Of a stretch of DNA of 64,000 nucleotides, positions 23,473 through 34,978 are shown piece after piece (the first letter of the stretch is position 1; each line of letters starts with the position of its first letter). This DNA comes from Emmonsiellopsis sp. PD_33 (lineage: Eukaryota > Ascomycota > Eurotiomycetes > Onygenales > Ajellomycetaceae). A program made the position numbers and the translations under genes. The DNA lies in the NCBI GenBank assembly GCA_032988165.1, contig JANTQF010000176.1, positions 1-64,000 on the forward strand, given 5' to 3'. A model generated the notes under the pieces. That model was not told the origin of the DNA, made no database searches, and worked only from the letters and a program-made list of their open reading frames with translations.

Positions 23473-25578
23473 CGCCAACACGCGGGAAAGTATTGCAACC
23501 AGCCGTTGAATGGCGAAGCGGAAACGCGTCCCTCTTTCTTGAGGACTGTAGTACTAGTAGTACTAGTAGTAGTATGCATGCATGGGCCACCGAACAAAGG
23601 TGCTCACCCCAGCATTGACCACCAAATAAACCAAAGAAGCTCGTGGAAAAGCTCTTTATATCTCGCTTTTGTAGTCCTCTCCCCAAGATGCAGCATAAAA
23701 AGAAAAAGAACCATCATGTGGAATGTAGATTCGGTAGGCTGCGGAGAGCGGGCGGTAAGTAACTTTGGCGAGGGGTGACGTCTATGCGGAGTGGACAACC
23801 CATGGAAGGGCGCGTCAATGGCGGCTATTACCCATGGATTGGTCGAATAGCCACTCCAAACGCTGGGCCCCGGACTGGTCAAGGCTGGGCAGTGAAAGAA
23901 AAAAACAAACTGCTGATGAATGATGAGATGGATACTACTAGTACTAGTACGCCCACTGCCATCGGTTAACGTATCCATGGATCCATTGCAAAACAAACTG
24001 GAGAGGATGGGAAGAAGAAACAATTGAACATTTTAAAAGATAAAAAAGAAATAAAGAAAGAATGGGAAAGAAAATCGGTGGGAGGCACAAGCAGAAAAGC
24101 AAGACCAATTGTTGTTCCAGCTGCACGGTGGGATGAGTACTAGTTAAGTTAGTGGAAGGACTAGTAGCAGTAGTTATCATTTTTAAATATTTCATCTCCT
24201 CTCATAAAAGTAACATAAAGCACAGGGGAAACAAATGGGTAAAAAGCACACAAAAGGTAAAAACCTGGAAAAAAAATCCATATTATCTCATCTCATCTCG
24301 TCTCGTCTCGTCTCGTCTCGTTTCGTCATAAGGTAAAGTAAAGTAACAACAGACACATCGTAATAAAAAGAAAATGAAACAGAAAAAAAGGGGGAGAGGC
24401 GGAGGATACAATGCCAAATCAACACAGGGGACAAAAAAGCCATCATAAAAGGAGGAAGGGAGTATGGAAGAGAGGAGGAAGAGGGCGGAATACATCTGGT
24501 GAAAAATCAAACCACATCAAAGCAAGTCAAGTCAAAGAGAAGAGATAAGAAACGAGAGTCAATCGAGTCCATCCCAGTCCCAGTTCCAGTCCCAATAACT
24601 AGCTCATTAGGTATACGCCCCTCCTCCCCCCGCCGGCGTATTATCGCGTCCTCCACATGCCCTCTGCCCTTTGGTTTTGGGTTTGTTTTGAGTTTTTGTT
24701 TATCCGCCCCGGAATAGAATATTCACAAATGCATGCTCCCATACAGACTAGACAAGGCCACATACTCCATCTCGATCTCCCAGCGCCGTGCAAACGTTAA
24801 GAAGAGAAAGAAGGAAGCAAAGAATGAAAGAAAGAAATAAGAAAGATGGGTGAGGTGAGGTTGAAAAGGTGATGGGGAAAGGGAAAAGGGGCAAGAAGTG
24901 CTTGGAAGGCGATGGCGAACGAACGCTGTGAGCGGAATAGATCATGATGCGATGTTCGTTAGAGGTGTTTTGTTTCCCAGGGCCATGATGCAAATAGGGA
25001 AAGAAAAGGCAAAAGGATGAAAAAAGTGTAGGTATGTGGCATGGTGTGGTGTGGTGGTTATTGTTTCGCGTCCATGGTCGGTTACTTGGTTGGCTGTCTG
25101 TCTGACTGGTCGTTGAGGCCGGTGAGCTTCGTTGGAAGTTGTACACATAATCCAGAACCGGAACCCCCCTCTTTAAATATATCCACGAGTAGGAATCGTC
25201 ATATCGAATCGAGGTAAGTACCCGACCCAGGAGTAGCCGGGGGTGTAGAAAATGGGCTGAGGGTTGAAATGAGTGAAGAGGGGTGTATAAAAGAAAGGAT
25301 CCTTCAGGGAAAGTAAGAAAAGAGATTAGACGGAGCTTAGCTGACGAGTAACTTAATAGATGTCGCAAAAACGGATTAAACGAACGAACGACGGTAACGA
25401 TAACGACAACGATAAAAAAGACGCACCGCACGAACACAATATCAGTAACTAAAGACAAACAAAGGCACGCATAAACTGCGTAGATGATATAAAAAAGAAC
25501 AAAACTCACCCGAACTCCTTCACCCCATACCACCAGCCAGGAGAAAAGCAGACAACCACCCAACGACACCAAGAAAGC
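23473..25578. other. Intergenic region with microsatellites
   Basis: About 2.1 kb. It contains AGT/ACTAGT-type trinucleotide patches near 23549-23572, 23936-23950 and 24136-24175, and a pentanucleotide repeat at 24286. An open frame on the minus strand (24748-25572) begins just past the stop of the next gene. Its Phe/Leu/Ser-rich composition is unlike a real protein and suggests 3' UTR. Confidence 0.55.
24286..24325. repeat. Pentanucleotide microsatellite (TCTCR)n
   Basis: Eight consecutive 5-bp units: two TCTCA, five TCTCG and one TTTCG. Lies in the intergenic region. Confidence 0.9.
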
Positions 25579-27034
25579 TCACGGATTGGTAATCTGGAAG
25601 TAGAGAGCCCCCTCCGGGCTATTCATCCAGGTGCCATGCAAGTTCGCAATCTCAGCGACGGTGTAATAGGTCCACAGGCCATCAACGGTTCTCACCCACT
25701 TGTGGTTTGCCCCTGGCTGGACGACATTGGCGGGGACTAGATTATTTCCGTTTGGATCTACGGCCAGTACCTGTGGAGCAGCTGGTTGGTTTTGTGCTTG
25801 GGCATTTTGGGGTGGAGCATTTTGGGCAGGTTGGGCTTGGGCATTCGCCTGCTGGGCAGGGGGGCCAAACCAGAGAACTTGAGGTCCCGCAGCGGCAGCG
25901 GGAGCAGCGGGAGCCTGGCCCTGCACTGCTTGGATCTGGATTCCAGCTCCTCCTCCGCCAGCATTACCCATGAGCTGGGCTTGGCCGATGAGCGGAGCAT
26001 TGCCCATGAGCTGGGCCTGACCCATGAGCTGACCCTGTCCTACGTACTGGGCGGTCGTTAGGGTAGCCTGTGGCTGCTGTAGGACGACGGGGCGGGGGGC
26101 AGGGGTGCCTCCACCCTGGGAGATAGTTAGCACGGGTCTGCACAGAGACGAGGTATAGATTCAAGTAAAACAAAGCAGAAAACCGGATAGAAAAAGGGCA
26201 AGTCACAGGCGCAGCAGGGGCATTATTGATAAAGACAGCGTTGCCATGGTTGTGGATGTTAGTCTGATGCTGCACGCGCTGCGAACGGCGGGTGGGCTGC
26301 TGCACCCCGGCAGCCACCGAGACACCGGCCATCATCATGCCCTGGCCGGGGGCAGTGATCCAACCGTTCACAGAGGACTGGCCTAGGAACTGAGCATGCA
26401 GCGGGTGGGCGGGATTCTGGGGAGGGACGTGGTTCCAGATGATCTGGCCTGCCATCGAAGAGATGGTGGTAGACTGGAATGGAGTGAATGGAGTTTGATA
26501 GGGGAACAGAGACGGTGAGGATGTGTAGCTGGGGATGGGGATTGGTAGAGGTGGAGAGAGAAGAAGAAGAAGAAGAAGAAGAGGAAGAGAGAGGAAGAGG
26601 AATATGAGCACGGGAGAGACAAGAGGATACAAGAAGCGGTGAGGCAAGCGAGGAGTGAGGGTGCTGTGCGAGGTGGCAGACAGGAAGAGCAGAGAAGAGA
26701 AGAGAGAGCAACACAGGAGAAAAGGCAGAGAAGAGGAAAAGAAGAAGAAGAAGAAGAAAAGAAAAGAAAAGAAAAGACAACACCACCAGCAAGCAAATAC
26801 AACAAATCCAAGCATCCATATATCAGCCATCCAGATATACATCTACAATCAACCAGCCACTCCCACTCCACTTACCCACGGATTCACCACCCAGATCTCG
26901 CGCTTCTTCTTCTCCTCCTCCTCCTTTTCCTTCTTCTCCTTCTCCTCTTTCTCCTTCTTCTTCTCGTCCTTCTTCTTCTTGTCCGGGTCCTCGATCACGT
27001 ACGACTTGTACGGGTAGCCCCAGGCCAGACACAT
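25579..27034 (-). CDS. Ala/Gln/Pro-rich protein of unknown function, N-terminal exon uncertain
   Basis: No family recognised. The best-supported part is two exons, 26455 (or 26473)-26207 and 26115-25579, joined in phase across an intron with branch site CTAAC and acceptor CCCAG. That part starts MAGQIIWNHVPPQNPAHPLH and has degenerate repeats GQGQLMGQAQLMGNAPLIG. It then has a long Ala/Gln/Pro/Asn segment and ends in a compact, probably folded tail: NHKWVRTVDGLWTYYTVAEI ... WMNSPEGALYFQITNP. An upstream exon, 27034-26876, starts MCLAWGYPYKSYVIEDP, runs into a Lys/Glu repeat and ends REIWVVNPW before a GTAAGT donor. It joins in phase to 26473, giving 320 residues with a 402-nt intron that contains (AAG)n near 26561-26582. 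Without it the protein is 261 residues. The upstream exon could also extend further 5'. Confidence 0.55.
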
Positions 27035-29146
27035 CGGGACGACGGCTGATACGCAGGGCTGGGGAGGGATTTGGGGGGTTGAGAAGGGGATATGATATGA
27101 CAAGACGAGGGGTTCAAGTAAAAGAGGTGAGAAGCGAGGAGGGAATGGGATGGGATGGATAGACTAAGGGCGTGGGAATTGGCAGCGGGCTGGGCTGCTT
27201 GTAAGCGGTGGACAGAGGAGGGATCCGTGGTTGGCGCTGAGACGAGGGACAGGGACAGACAGAGAGACAGACAGACGGTGACGATGGTTGGTGTTGGAGC
27301 GAGAGAGGGAGAGGCTGTTGTGCGACGAGAGGGCGGGATATCAGGCTGAGGGCGTCAATGAGGATGAAGGAGATGGAGATGGAGAAGATGAAGATGAATA
27401 GAACAAAAACAAAACCAACCGTCAGCCTTAGCTGCTTCTAGACTCCATCTCTCAAGAACGAAGAACCCAACACACCCAACAAACAAACACATCCCATCAA
27501 TCTATCAATCTCTACCCTCGATCTATGTATCTCCCATGCCATATCTTCACCCACCTCTTGAAAAGGCGGTATAGCCATGTCCCCCCTTCGCATCCATTTC
27601 TTCACCCACTCACCCATCCCTGCGGGCTGTGTTGGCTGCCAGCTGCCGTGCAACCTATATCACCAACACCAACAACCTAATCCCCTGCACAGCCTGTGGT
27701 GTGTGGTGTCGAAGGAATATATGTAGTGTGTACGCGCTGTGTACAAGGGAGAGGGGGAAATGCAAGTGAGGCTTGCTGTGCTTTGCATTATGCGTTTGCA
27801 TTCGTGTGGTTGGGACCATCCCATCCATCCATCCATTCTACGCCCTTGTATGTAGTTGGTTATAGTTGGCTGGTTGGTTGGTTGGTGGTGGGCGTGGGAG
27901 TGGGAGTGGGCGGCTTCACCACTATAAACTCAGTAAAAGAAGAAAGAAATAGAGGTAAAGAAATAGATAAGAAACAAAGATAAATAAGGTTTTTTCTTAA
28001 ATATCCTTGCAATTGTATATAGATAGATTAGGCTTTTTTGTTTTGTTGCTGAGCCGGGATAATACCACACACACACACCCTACCCTACCAAGCTGAGCTT
28101 AACCCGCTTAACCAGCTTAGCATACATAGCATGGGTTGCATGTTCTGAAATGGTAGGGCAGGGCAGGACAGGGCAAACCATATCTCCCCAAATATCATCG
28201 ATATAAGAGTCCATACATACATACCCGACGGGTTTCGTCAATCGAGGCGTTGCGTAGGTCTAGGCTGGGGGCTTCTTCATCCATGCTGCGTGCCCCCATG
28301 GCCATGGCCATACATCACATCATACAATCCAAGAGTTGCTTTGGGCTTTGATATTTGCCCCAAAAAAGAGAAAATATCGCAAACCCAACAAACAGCCTCA
28401 AACCCCGCCGTTTCGGTCCATCGTCCATAGTCAGCTGGGTAACTACATAGGCAGCATAGATAGTAGGCAAAGGCAAAAAAGAAAAAGAAAAAGGCAAACA
28501 ACAGCAATTTCCTGCTAAGCTATGCTAAGCCAGCCAAGCTGGAGTTAAGCAAGTTAAGCAAGCAATCAAGCTAACTGAATGTCGTGTGAGGGAAAAATCC
28601 AAACACAGCGTTTGGGAACAAAGAAATGAGTGTGGCAGGGCAGGCCGTTTTAAGTCCCCGGGCACGGCGGGCAGTGCACAAATCTGAGGGATTCCTTCAA
28701 AGAAAGAATGAAAGACTAGGTTTGTGGCTGGATGTGTGTGTGTGTTTGTGTGTCATGGGTTGGGTTAGGTTGGGCTTCGGGGATTTTTTTCTTTCTTTTT
28801 TAATTCCCGCTAACTTTGGTGTTTGGCGGCGGTGACGGGCATTTTTGGGGCGCGCGTGTACCTAAAAAGTAGTAGATACAATGGATATGGAAACATGATA
28901 AAATAAAATAAATATGAGGTGAGTATAATAGTAATATGGTGGGATGTATGCTTATGCTGTTTGTTTATAGGTGAGATGAAACTCCAAATCAAATGCAGAA
29001 AAAAACCAAAGGAAAACCATTCAACTAACCAAAATCAGGTTGTCCACGTCCGCGTCCCCTCGCCTCCCTGGACCCCAAGATATATCCCTTTTCAGCTCCC
29101 GCCATTACTTGTATATGATAAAAATAATCAAATCAACTCATACACA
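27035..29146. other. Intergenic region
   Basis: Upstream region of the Ala/Gln-rich protein gene and 3' flank of the J-protein gene. Rich in GA/TG simple sequence. It contains an inverted pair of GCTTAAC motifs (28097-28559). No convincing coding region. Confidence 0.55.
28097..28559. repeat. Imperfect inverted repeat pair bounding about 390 bp
   Basis: Left arm GCTTAAC-CC-GCTTAAC at 28097-28112 followed by CAGCTTAGCAT (to 28123). The right arm reads ATGCTAAGC (28522-28530) then GTTAAGC-AA-GTTAAGC (28544-28559), the reverse complement with a short insertion. It could be a decayed MITE or a regulatory hairpin; no clear target duplication was found. Confidence 0.5.
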
Positions 29147-31761
29147 TCATGCCAAGTGCGACCTCATCGGACAGGTGATCCCCTCACCGTCCCACGCCTC
29201 AACCACATGCTCGCGTCCGGAAAAGCGGTAGCGGACTCGAAGCAGTTTCCGCCGGAGAGGCGATGGGTCGTAGAAGCCGATGATTTGCGACTGTTGTTTT
29301 TCAGTATCAGTATATGCCTCTGGGCGAGGGGTTTGGATTCGGATGGGAATGAATGAATGAATGGATTGAATACACACCTTGATCACCTGTGCCGAAATCA
29401 CCAGCTGTCCCTGATCAACCAACGCAGCGACCGGAACCGTCACATCGATCATGGCCTCCTCCTCAGACTCACCCGCAGCCCGCCCGCTACCGCCCTTTCG
29501 CCGCAGCCTCGACACAGACTCCGGCGGACATCCATACTCCGCACTCAGAATAACCAGCCCATCACGATCCGCCTCCCTCTCCTGTCTCCTCCGCACCTGC
29601 TCGCCCATCAGCCGGATCGCTTTTTCGCTCTCCGCCTTCCGCTTCCCAACACTCTTCCTTAGCTTCTTCCGCTGCTGCGAGATCTCCTGCCGTTGCCGCC
29701 GTCGCGCCTTGGGACGGAGGTATCCGAACTCGACCGCAGAGTAGATCGCCCACGGCACGATGACGGCCAACGCACTCAGGTCGCCTGAGACATGCTCGAG
29801 CGGACACATGGCGATGGGTAGTTTGATGTTCTGGCCCAATCGGCTCCAGGTAACGGTATAGACAATCCCGAGTTTCCCCTCGAGTCCCACGCCCAGTCCC
29901 ATGCGTGTGAATTCGCCGATCCTTCGTGTGCCCGAGACGCTCCAGCCAAGACTCAGGTCATGGCCGACTGTTGTGCGGACCTCGAGGCGCACGGCGCCGC
30001 TGTCGTTTGTGGATGGTTTGTTGGGCGTGTAGCCTTCGTAGCTCCATTCGGAGCGGAAAGGCTCCTCTGCTTTGCGCCCAAATATTGTCCGGCCGTAGTT
30101 GACCGAGAGCTGGAATCCGGCGGCCGGGGAGGCGTGTACTTGGACGCCCCAAGTTTCTTTGGGTTCGAATTCTCCGGCACGTGGTGCGCTGCCGGTCTCC
30201 TCGGCGAATATATCATCTTCTTCGTCCTCTTCTTCGTGCTGCTCGCCTCCTTCGGATGGTTGTTTTACCGGGACATGCATATATCCAAGTTCGCAGCTGC
30301 TGCTGGCTTGGGAGACGACAAAGTCGATGCCATCGCGCGGCGTGGTAATAATAGCCAACAGACGGGAGACAACCTCAGGCCAGAACCAGGACCCAGTGGA
30401 CCAGTTACAAAACGCGACCCCCTGGACACCTATCCGTCGAGATACAGACAGCGTTACGGCTGGTGGGAATCTGAAAGGGGAATGGGCAAAGTCGGATCGT
30501 AGAACCAGCTGGAGCGGGTGGGTACCCTCTACGGGGGTTATAGATTTGGAGATGGTTGTTTGAATAACGGGTGACGGGAGAAGGGTGGGTTTGATTTCGA
30601 CTACCGAGCCACCAAGGAAAGATAATAGGGGGCCGCGGAGGACGCCTCGTTTCGGGTCGTCGCTTTGAATGGCGTGTCTGAAGGTAGCTCCCAGGGAGAC
30701 GCCTTTTCCCATCAGGACAAATGGCAATGATATCTGCACATGTTAGCGATCCCACTTTCTAAGTGTCAACAATTGCAAGTGCACATACCGTCCTATCCTC
30801 TTGCTCCCCCGTGTCCTCGTGCACAACGGTTACATCGCGTGTTGGCCGCTGAAGCCGACCGCTTACGGCGGCATGGAACTGCAGCTGGCTTGTTTCGACG
30901 ACCGGCTCCGTGGCTGTAGCGTCTGCTTCCTCCTCTGTGCCTTCATCAGCCCGCTCCGGTTTCGACCGGCTAAGCCAGCTGAAATCAGGAACTGGTGCAT
31001 TAAAGTTGTATCCAAGGGCGAGAGACGAAGTTCTCAGGTCCGGTACATGCAAAGAAGCACTCCCGTCCGGCAGTGTCTCGACCATAGATCTAGCATCTAG
31101 ATGGAGTTGTATTAACCCCTTAGACCAGTCAGCACATGTATGTACTACCCCATCACTCTGGAACAAATAGAGTATGAATTCAACATACCTTGGCCTGCAC
31201 CAACTCATTAATAACCTTCCTCTCCCTCCGCTTCATCGTGATCAAAAACCACCGCCGAAACTGCCCCGCATCCATCGTTTTCACCCCAACCTGCTGTCTC
31301 TCCGCCGCCCCGCCTTTCGCCATCACCCCTCCAAGCCCCCATTCCGCCCGCACCCCGTCCTCCCCCAGCATATCATACACAGCCCGTTTCCGAGGATCAA
31401 TCAGCGTCTCGTACGCCGTCCGTATGCGATCATACTGTTCCGTAGCGGCCGATTGTAGATCTGCAGGCTGTTTGTCCGGGTGGAAGCTCAGCGTCAGCGT
31501 GCGGTAGGCGGAGCGGATCTGGGCGTCTGTAGGCGGGGGGTCCCGGGGCAGGGCGAGCAGGCTGTAGTAGTCAAGGTTCTCTGGGTAGTCTCGGAGCTGA
31601 ACGTAGTCGGATTCTAGGAACTGGTCATCGTTGTGTTCCGATGCAGCAAAGCTGCCGTCTGCGGTGGGATCGGCCATGTTGTCTGTTTCTGTGCCGGGGT
31701 TTATAGGGCCATTGCGGTTTTTGCTGGTCGTCTTGTTGGCGGAAGTTCTTCTCCGTGGCAT
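29147..31761 (-). CDS. DnaJ-domain protein, DNAJC11-like (DUF3395)
   Basis: J-protein co-chaperone; the animal relative DNAJC11 acts at mitochondrial membranes with the MICOS/SAM bridging complex, so a mitochondrial role is inferred. Exons 31761-31189, 31118-30789, 30733-29378 and 29290-29147 give 800 residues. The J domain is at about 64-140 (DYYSLLALPRDPPPTDAQ, HPD at 94-96, YETLIDPRKRAVYD). A beta-rich middle region follows (DARSMVETLPDG, SLPFVLMGKGVSLGATFRHA). There is a helical basic segment (RRRQRQEISQQRKKLRKS) and a C-terminal DUF3395-type end: GFYDPSPLRRKLLRVRYRF ... EAWDGEGITCP. The last intron (29377-29291, 87 nt) is stop-free and a multiple of three, so its retention would insert 29 residues. 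The gene is divergent from the ceramidase-like gene. Confidence 0.88.
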
Positions 31762-32327
31762 CGGCTACGCCTACAATGCTGTTTAAGCAGGGTCAGACGG
31801 CGTGGACAGACATGGCATGGCCCGGCGCACACAGCGGATTTGAAGATGATGACATTCGGAGCTCGGCGGCGGAAAAAAAGACGCCGGGTCTGGAGCCGCA
31901 TGTGGGGAAAGTTTATCGACAACCACTGTCTATCTCAACATCATCAACATCTCAATATCTCACTGTTCACTGTTCCTGTTCGCCGGGTATTGTTCGTCCA
32001 ACCACAGCCCGTTCTACTACTCAATCGCAGATCACCTTCTATCCATAGATGCCATGGCTTCCATGTTCTGCCGCGATGCGCCACAAATGCAGCCACCCGC
32101 GGGTTCCGACTTTCATCCCCAGGCGCCAAGGTGTCAGCCATGAACGCCAATAACTGTCTATTTAGCCTCTGAACCTCGTTTAAATAGGCACCACCGTTCT
32201 CTCCCTTCATGTTGGTGGCAGCGACAGTGAGGTGACAGGAAAAGGATGAGTTGCATCCACTGCAATCCTATAAAGGGCTCCAAACGCGCGTGCCGGCCCT
32301 CTAATATTGGCAATTCTCTCCCCGACA
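31762..32327. promoter_or_regulatory. Divergent promoter region, J-protein and ceramidase-like genes
   Basis: 566 bp between opposite start codons. No specific binding motif can be named with confidence. Confidence 0.5.
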
Positions 32328-33761
32328 ATGCCAACAATGGCCCCTAGCAATTACTCCGACACGCCCGAAAAGCATGGAGACACCCCCCCAATCTACAGAA
32401 TCGACCTCTCCCTTCCCCCCGCGCAGCGCTATGTCGAACTCGCGACTATATACCGCGACCAAATGCGCGCCCTCACTGTCCTCTTCGACGAACTCGTTGA
32501 GTCCACTGGTCTCAATATCTCTGCCAAATGGGTCCGCCGCCTTGCTTGGCTATTCCTCAGAGGCGTATATAGCCGCGAAGAAACGGAAGAGCTCAGAGGC
32601 ATGAGTCGTACGACAGGCATCGATCTATACCTACTCGTCTCGCTAAATGTCGTCCTCGATTTGCTTATGGGATGCACCAGCGGCGGGGCGAGGTGTAGAA
32701 CTACAAACCCCAATGATGGAGGGGAGGGGTCCAAGATGCTACATTTCCGCACATTGGACTGGGGGATGGACGGCCTACGTGAGTTGATTGTGCAGTTGGA
32801 ATTTGTCCGTAGTCCCAAGACGGAAGACGTGCTTGCGACGAGTATCACATACGTTGGGTATGTTGGTGTGTTAACGGGCGTGAGGAAGAACCTCAGCGTC
32901 TCGTTGAATTTTCGCCCAAACCATAATGGCAGCGGGCTATTTTCTCATTTGAGGTTCTACGGGAGCCATTTACTTGTCCTCCTGGGGCTACGACGTTCTA
33001 TATCCTCGTTGCTCCGGCAGTGTATCTTACCACCAAGGGCCCCTTCACGGTCGTGGCTTTATGCCTGGTTATGGCCCCTACATCGCGCACATATCCACCA
33101 CACTCTGGATCTCAGTCTATTAGCGACCATGCTACCCAACACCCCCACGACCTCTGCCTACCTAACCCTCAGCGACGGGAATACCACCACCATTCTAGAA
33201 AAAGACCATAGAACGGCAATCACGCACTCCTCCCGATCCTTCATTGTAGCAACAAACCACGACACAGCCGCTGACTCCGCCCCTCCACACTCTCCGTCTG
33301 GTTTCCTGAGACCCGTAACCGCTGGGCTAAGTGATTTGCTACAGGATAGTAGAGAGCGAAGAGCCTGCATGCAGGCGTTTTGGGATAAGAAAGTGGAGCT
33401 GGCAAATAAGAGAAAGGGCATAATTGTCCCCGGTAGACGGGATCCGCTACGTCGGACGCAGTCCTCAAGGCCAGTGGGCATCATTATCCCCAGCACGGCA
33501 TCACCAGCATCAGCATCAGCATCACCAGAAACATCATCAACCACCTCACACAACCATACACAGCCCCCCACGGAGACGAACGGGACCATCTCCATCGAGC
33601 CAGAGGTCACAGCCACAGAGTCCGAGATTATCAATATGATAAGCACGTACCCCATCACCAATGAAACGACGCATTTTGCGGCAGTTATGGATCCCAGGGA
33701 GGGCAAGGTTGTTTGGGTTCAACGGTACACGGAGCCGGTGGACGGTCCGCTTTGGCGATGA
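32328..33761 (+). CDS. Acid ceramidase / N-acylethanolamine acid amidase-like hydrolase
   Basis: Ntn-type cysteine amidohydrolase related to acid ceramidase/NAAA; it would hydrolyse an N-acyl amide. Single exon; the first ATG is at 32328 (the open frame extends upstream only through a TTG), giving 477 residues. The N-terminal NAAA-type motif is PIYRIDLSLPPAQRYVELA. LLMGCTSGG places the candidate nucleophile Cys116, followed by MLHFRTLDWGMD, equivalent to the RNMDF-type segment of the family. TYVGYVGVLTGVRKNLSVSLNFR fits the strand pair after it, and SRSFIVATNHD the later conserved Asn/Asp region. No clear signal peptide is seen, unlike lysosomal animal enzymes, so a cytosolic location is possible. 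The C-terminal third is Ser/Thr/Pro-rich (ASPASASASPETSSTTS) before a conserved-looking end. Confidence 0.82.
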   Translation: MPTMAPSNYSDTPEKHGDTPPIYRIDLSLPPAQRYVELATIYRDQMRALTVLFDELVESTGLNISAKWVRRLAWLFLRGVYSREETEELRGMSRTTGIDLYLLVSLNVVLDLLMGCTSGGARCRTTNPNDGGEGSKMLHFRTLDWGMDGLRELIVQLEFVRSPKTEDVLATSITYVGYVGVLTGVRKNLSVSLNFRPNHNGSGLFSHLRFYGSHLLVLLGLRRSISSLLRQCILPPRAPSRSWLYAWLWPLHRAHIHHTLDLSLLATMLPNTPTTSAYLTLSDGNTTTILEKDHRTAITHSSRSFIVATNHDTAADSAPPHSPSGFLRPVTAGLSDLLQDSRERRACMQAFWDKKVELANKRKGIIVPGRRDPLRRTQSSRPVGIIIPSTASPASASASPETSSTTSHNHTQPPTETNGTISIEPEVTATESEIINMISTYPITNETTHFAAVMDPREGKVVWVQRYTEPVDGPLWR

Positions 33762-34978
33762 AGGTGCCTTTATTAGTGGATGGTAAATAAGGGGGGGGGG
33801 TTGGACGGAGGTAAGAAGCCCCTATTGCATACCTACCTATGCTGGGCGGACGCGGGTGCGGGTTTGTAGTTAGTCCGTGTATATTATTTTTAAGGAATAG
33901 GGGGTTGAAGTTACAGTTACAGTAAATAATGATGGAGAGGGTCAGGGCTGTGCTCACCCATTATGATATGATTCTACCCGCACCGCGTGATAATTTCTTT
34001 GTCCAGGCATATATCCATACAACACCAAGTTATCCCCTCCTAAACCCCAGGGCGGTGGAGGGGGGATAGTTTGGCTATTACTGGGATAGTCAAGGCATTT
34101 CGTATTCTTTCCTCCCCGGATGAAATCTATTGGGAAATCTCGCTCGTTTTATCTATCTATTCCGAAGCAGGAGGGTTGGCCTAATTCCCCGTATTTAACT
34201 CGGATAGAGCGGCGATGGACAGGATGAATAGATATAGGAATCCAAATTCCTTGGTCAAAAGCACAATTGCGTCTTGGTGGAAAAAATGGAGCGGATGTCT
34301 GGTTAAATAATGGAAGGGATGCAGGACGTACACAAAATGGTCATTCAATTCAATCATTGAAAAAATACTGGGATATATAATTTTGAAACAACCGGCTAAG
34401 TAACTGGCTGTCCCCTGAGAAAAGGGTTTAAAATAAAAGTCAGAGAGTTCAATAATAAGATTGAACCGTTATTTTCTTTCTATGATATGGTCCGACGCAG
34501 ATTCAGATATGGGTAACAAGCCGCATTCTGGTGAACATTAAAGGGGGAACGCGGGGGGGAGTTTGGGGAAGGGGGGGGTTGAAGGGTTTGGAAGATGAAA
34601 ATTTAAAGAAGTGAAAAGCATTAGGCTGGGGAGGCGAGGTAAAGAAAAAAGATATTTAATCCGGAAGAATAAAATTAAAAGTAAGGGCAGGATGCAGAAA
34701 CAACAACCGTCAGATTTATGCAAAAACAGTCATTCTTAGTGAGGAGGAATAGACTAGACATGATGAGCATCAACGATGCGGATTCCATGGCTGAAGGATT
34801 GAAGGGTATATATATATGTGGCAGAAAAGGAGTGTAGGAGAAAGAGAGAGCATGGCACGTTTCAGCACAAAAAAAAGGAGACGTGCATCAGGAAAGAAAT
34901 AAAATATCCCAGCAAGACACAGGCCAAAAAGGAAAGATTTTGCAAATGCCACAAAACCCCGGCCTCAAAAATCCAATT
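33762..34978. other. Convergent intergenic region
   Basis: Between the ceramidase-like gene stop and the transcription-factor stop. AT-rich with G-runs around 33791-33800 and 34552-34580. Only short, unsupported open frames. Confidence 0.6.

Noticed and set aside
24748..25572. 274-codon minus-strand open frame as a membrane protein gene
   Set aside because: Starts just downstream of another gene's stop, Phe/Leu/Ser-rich from CT-rich DNA, no domain or splice support; likely 3' UTR.
26639..27049. Plus-strand open frames rich in Lys/Glu and Leu
   Set aside because: They are shadows of GAA/CTT triplet repeats on the opposite strand of the Ala/Gln-rich gene.
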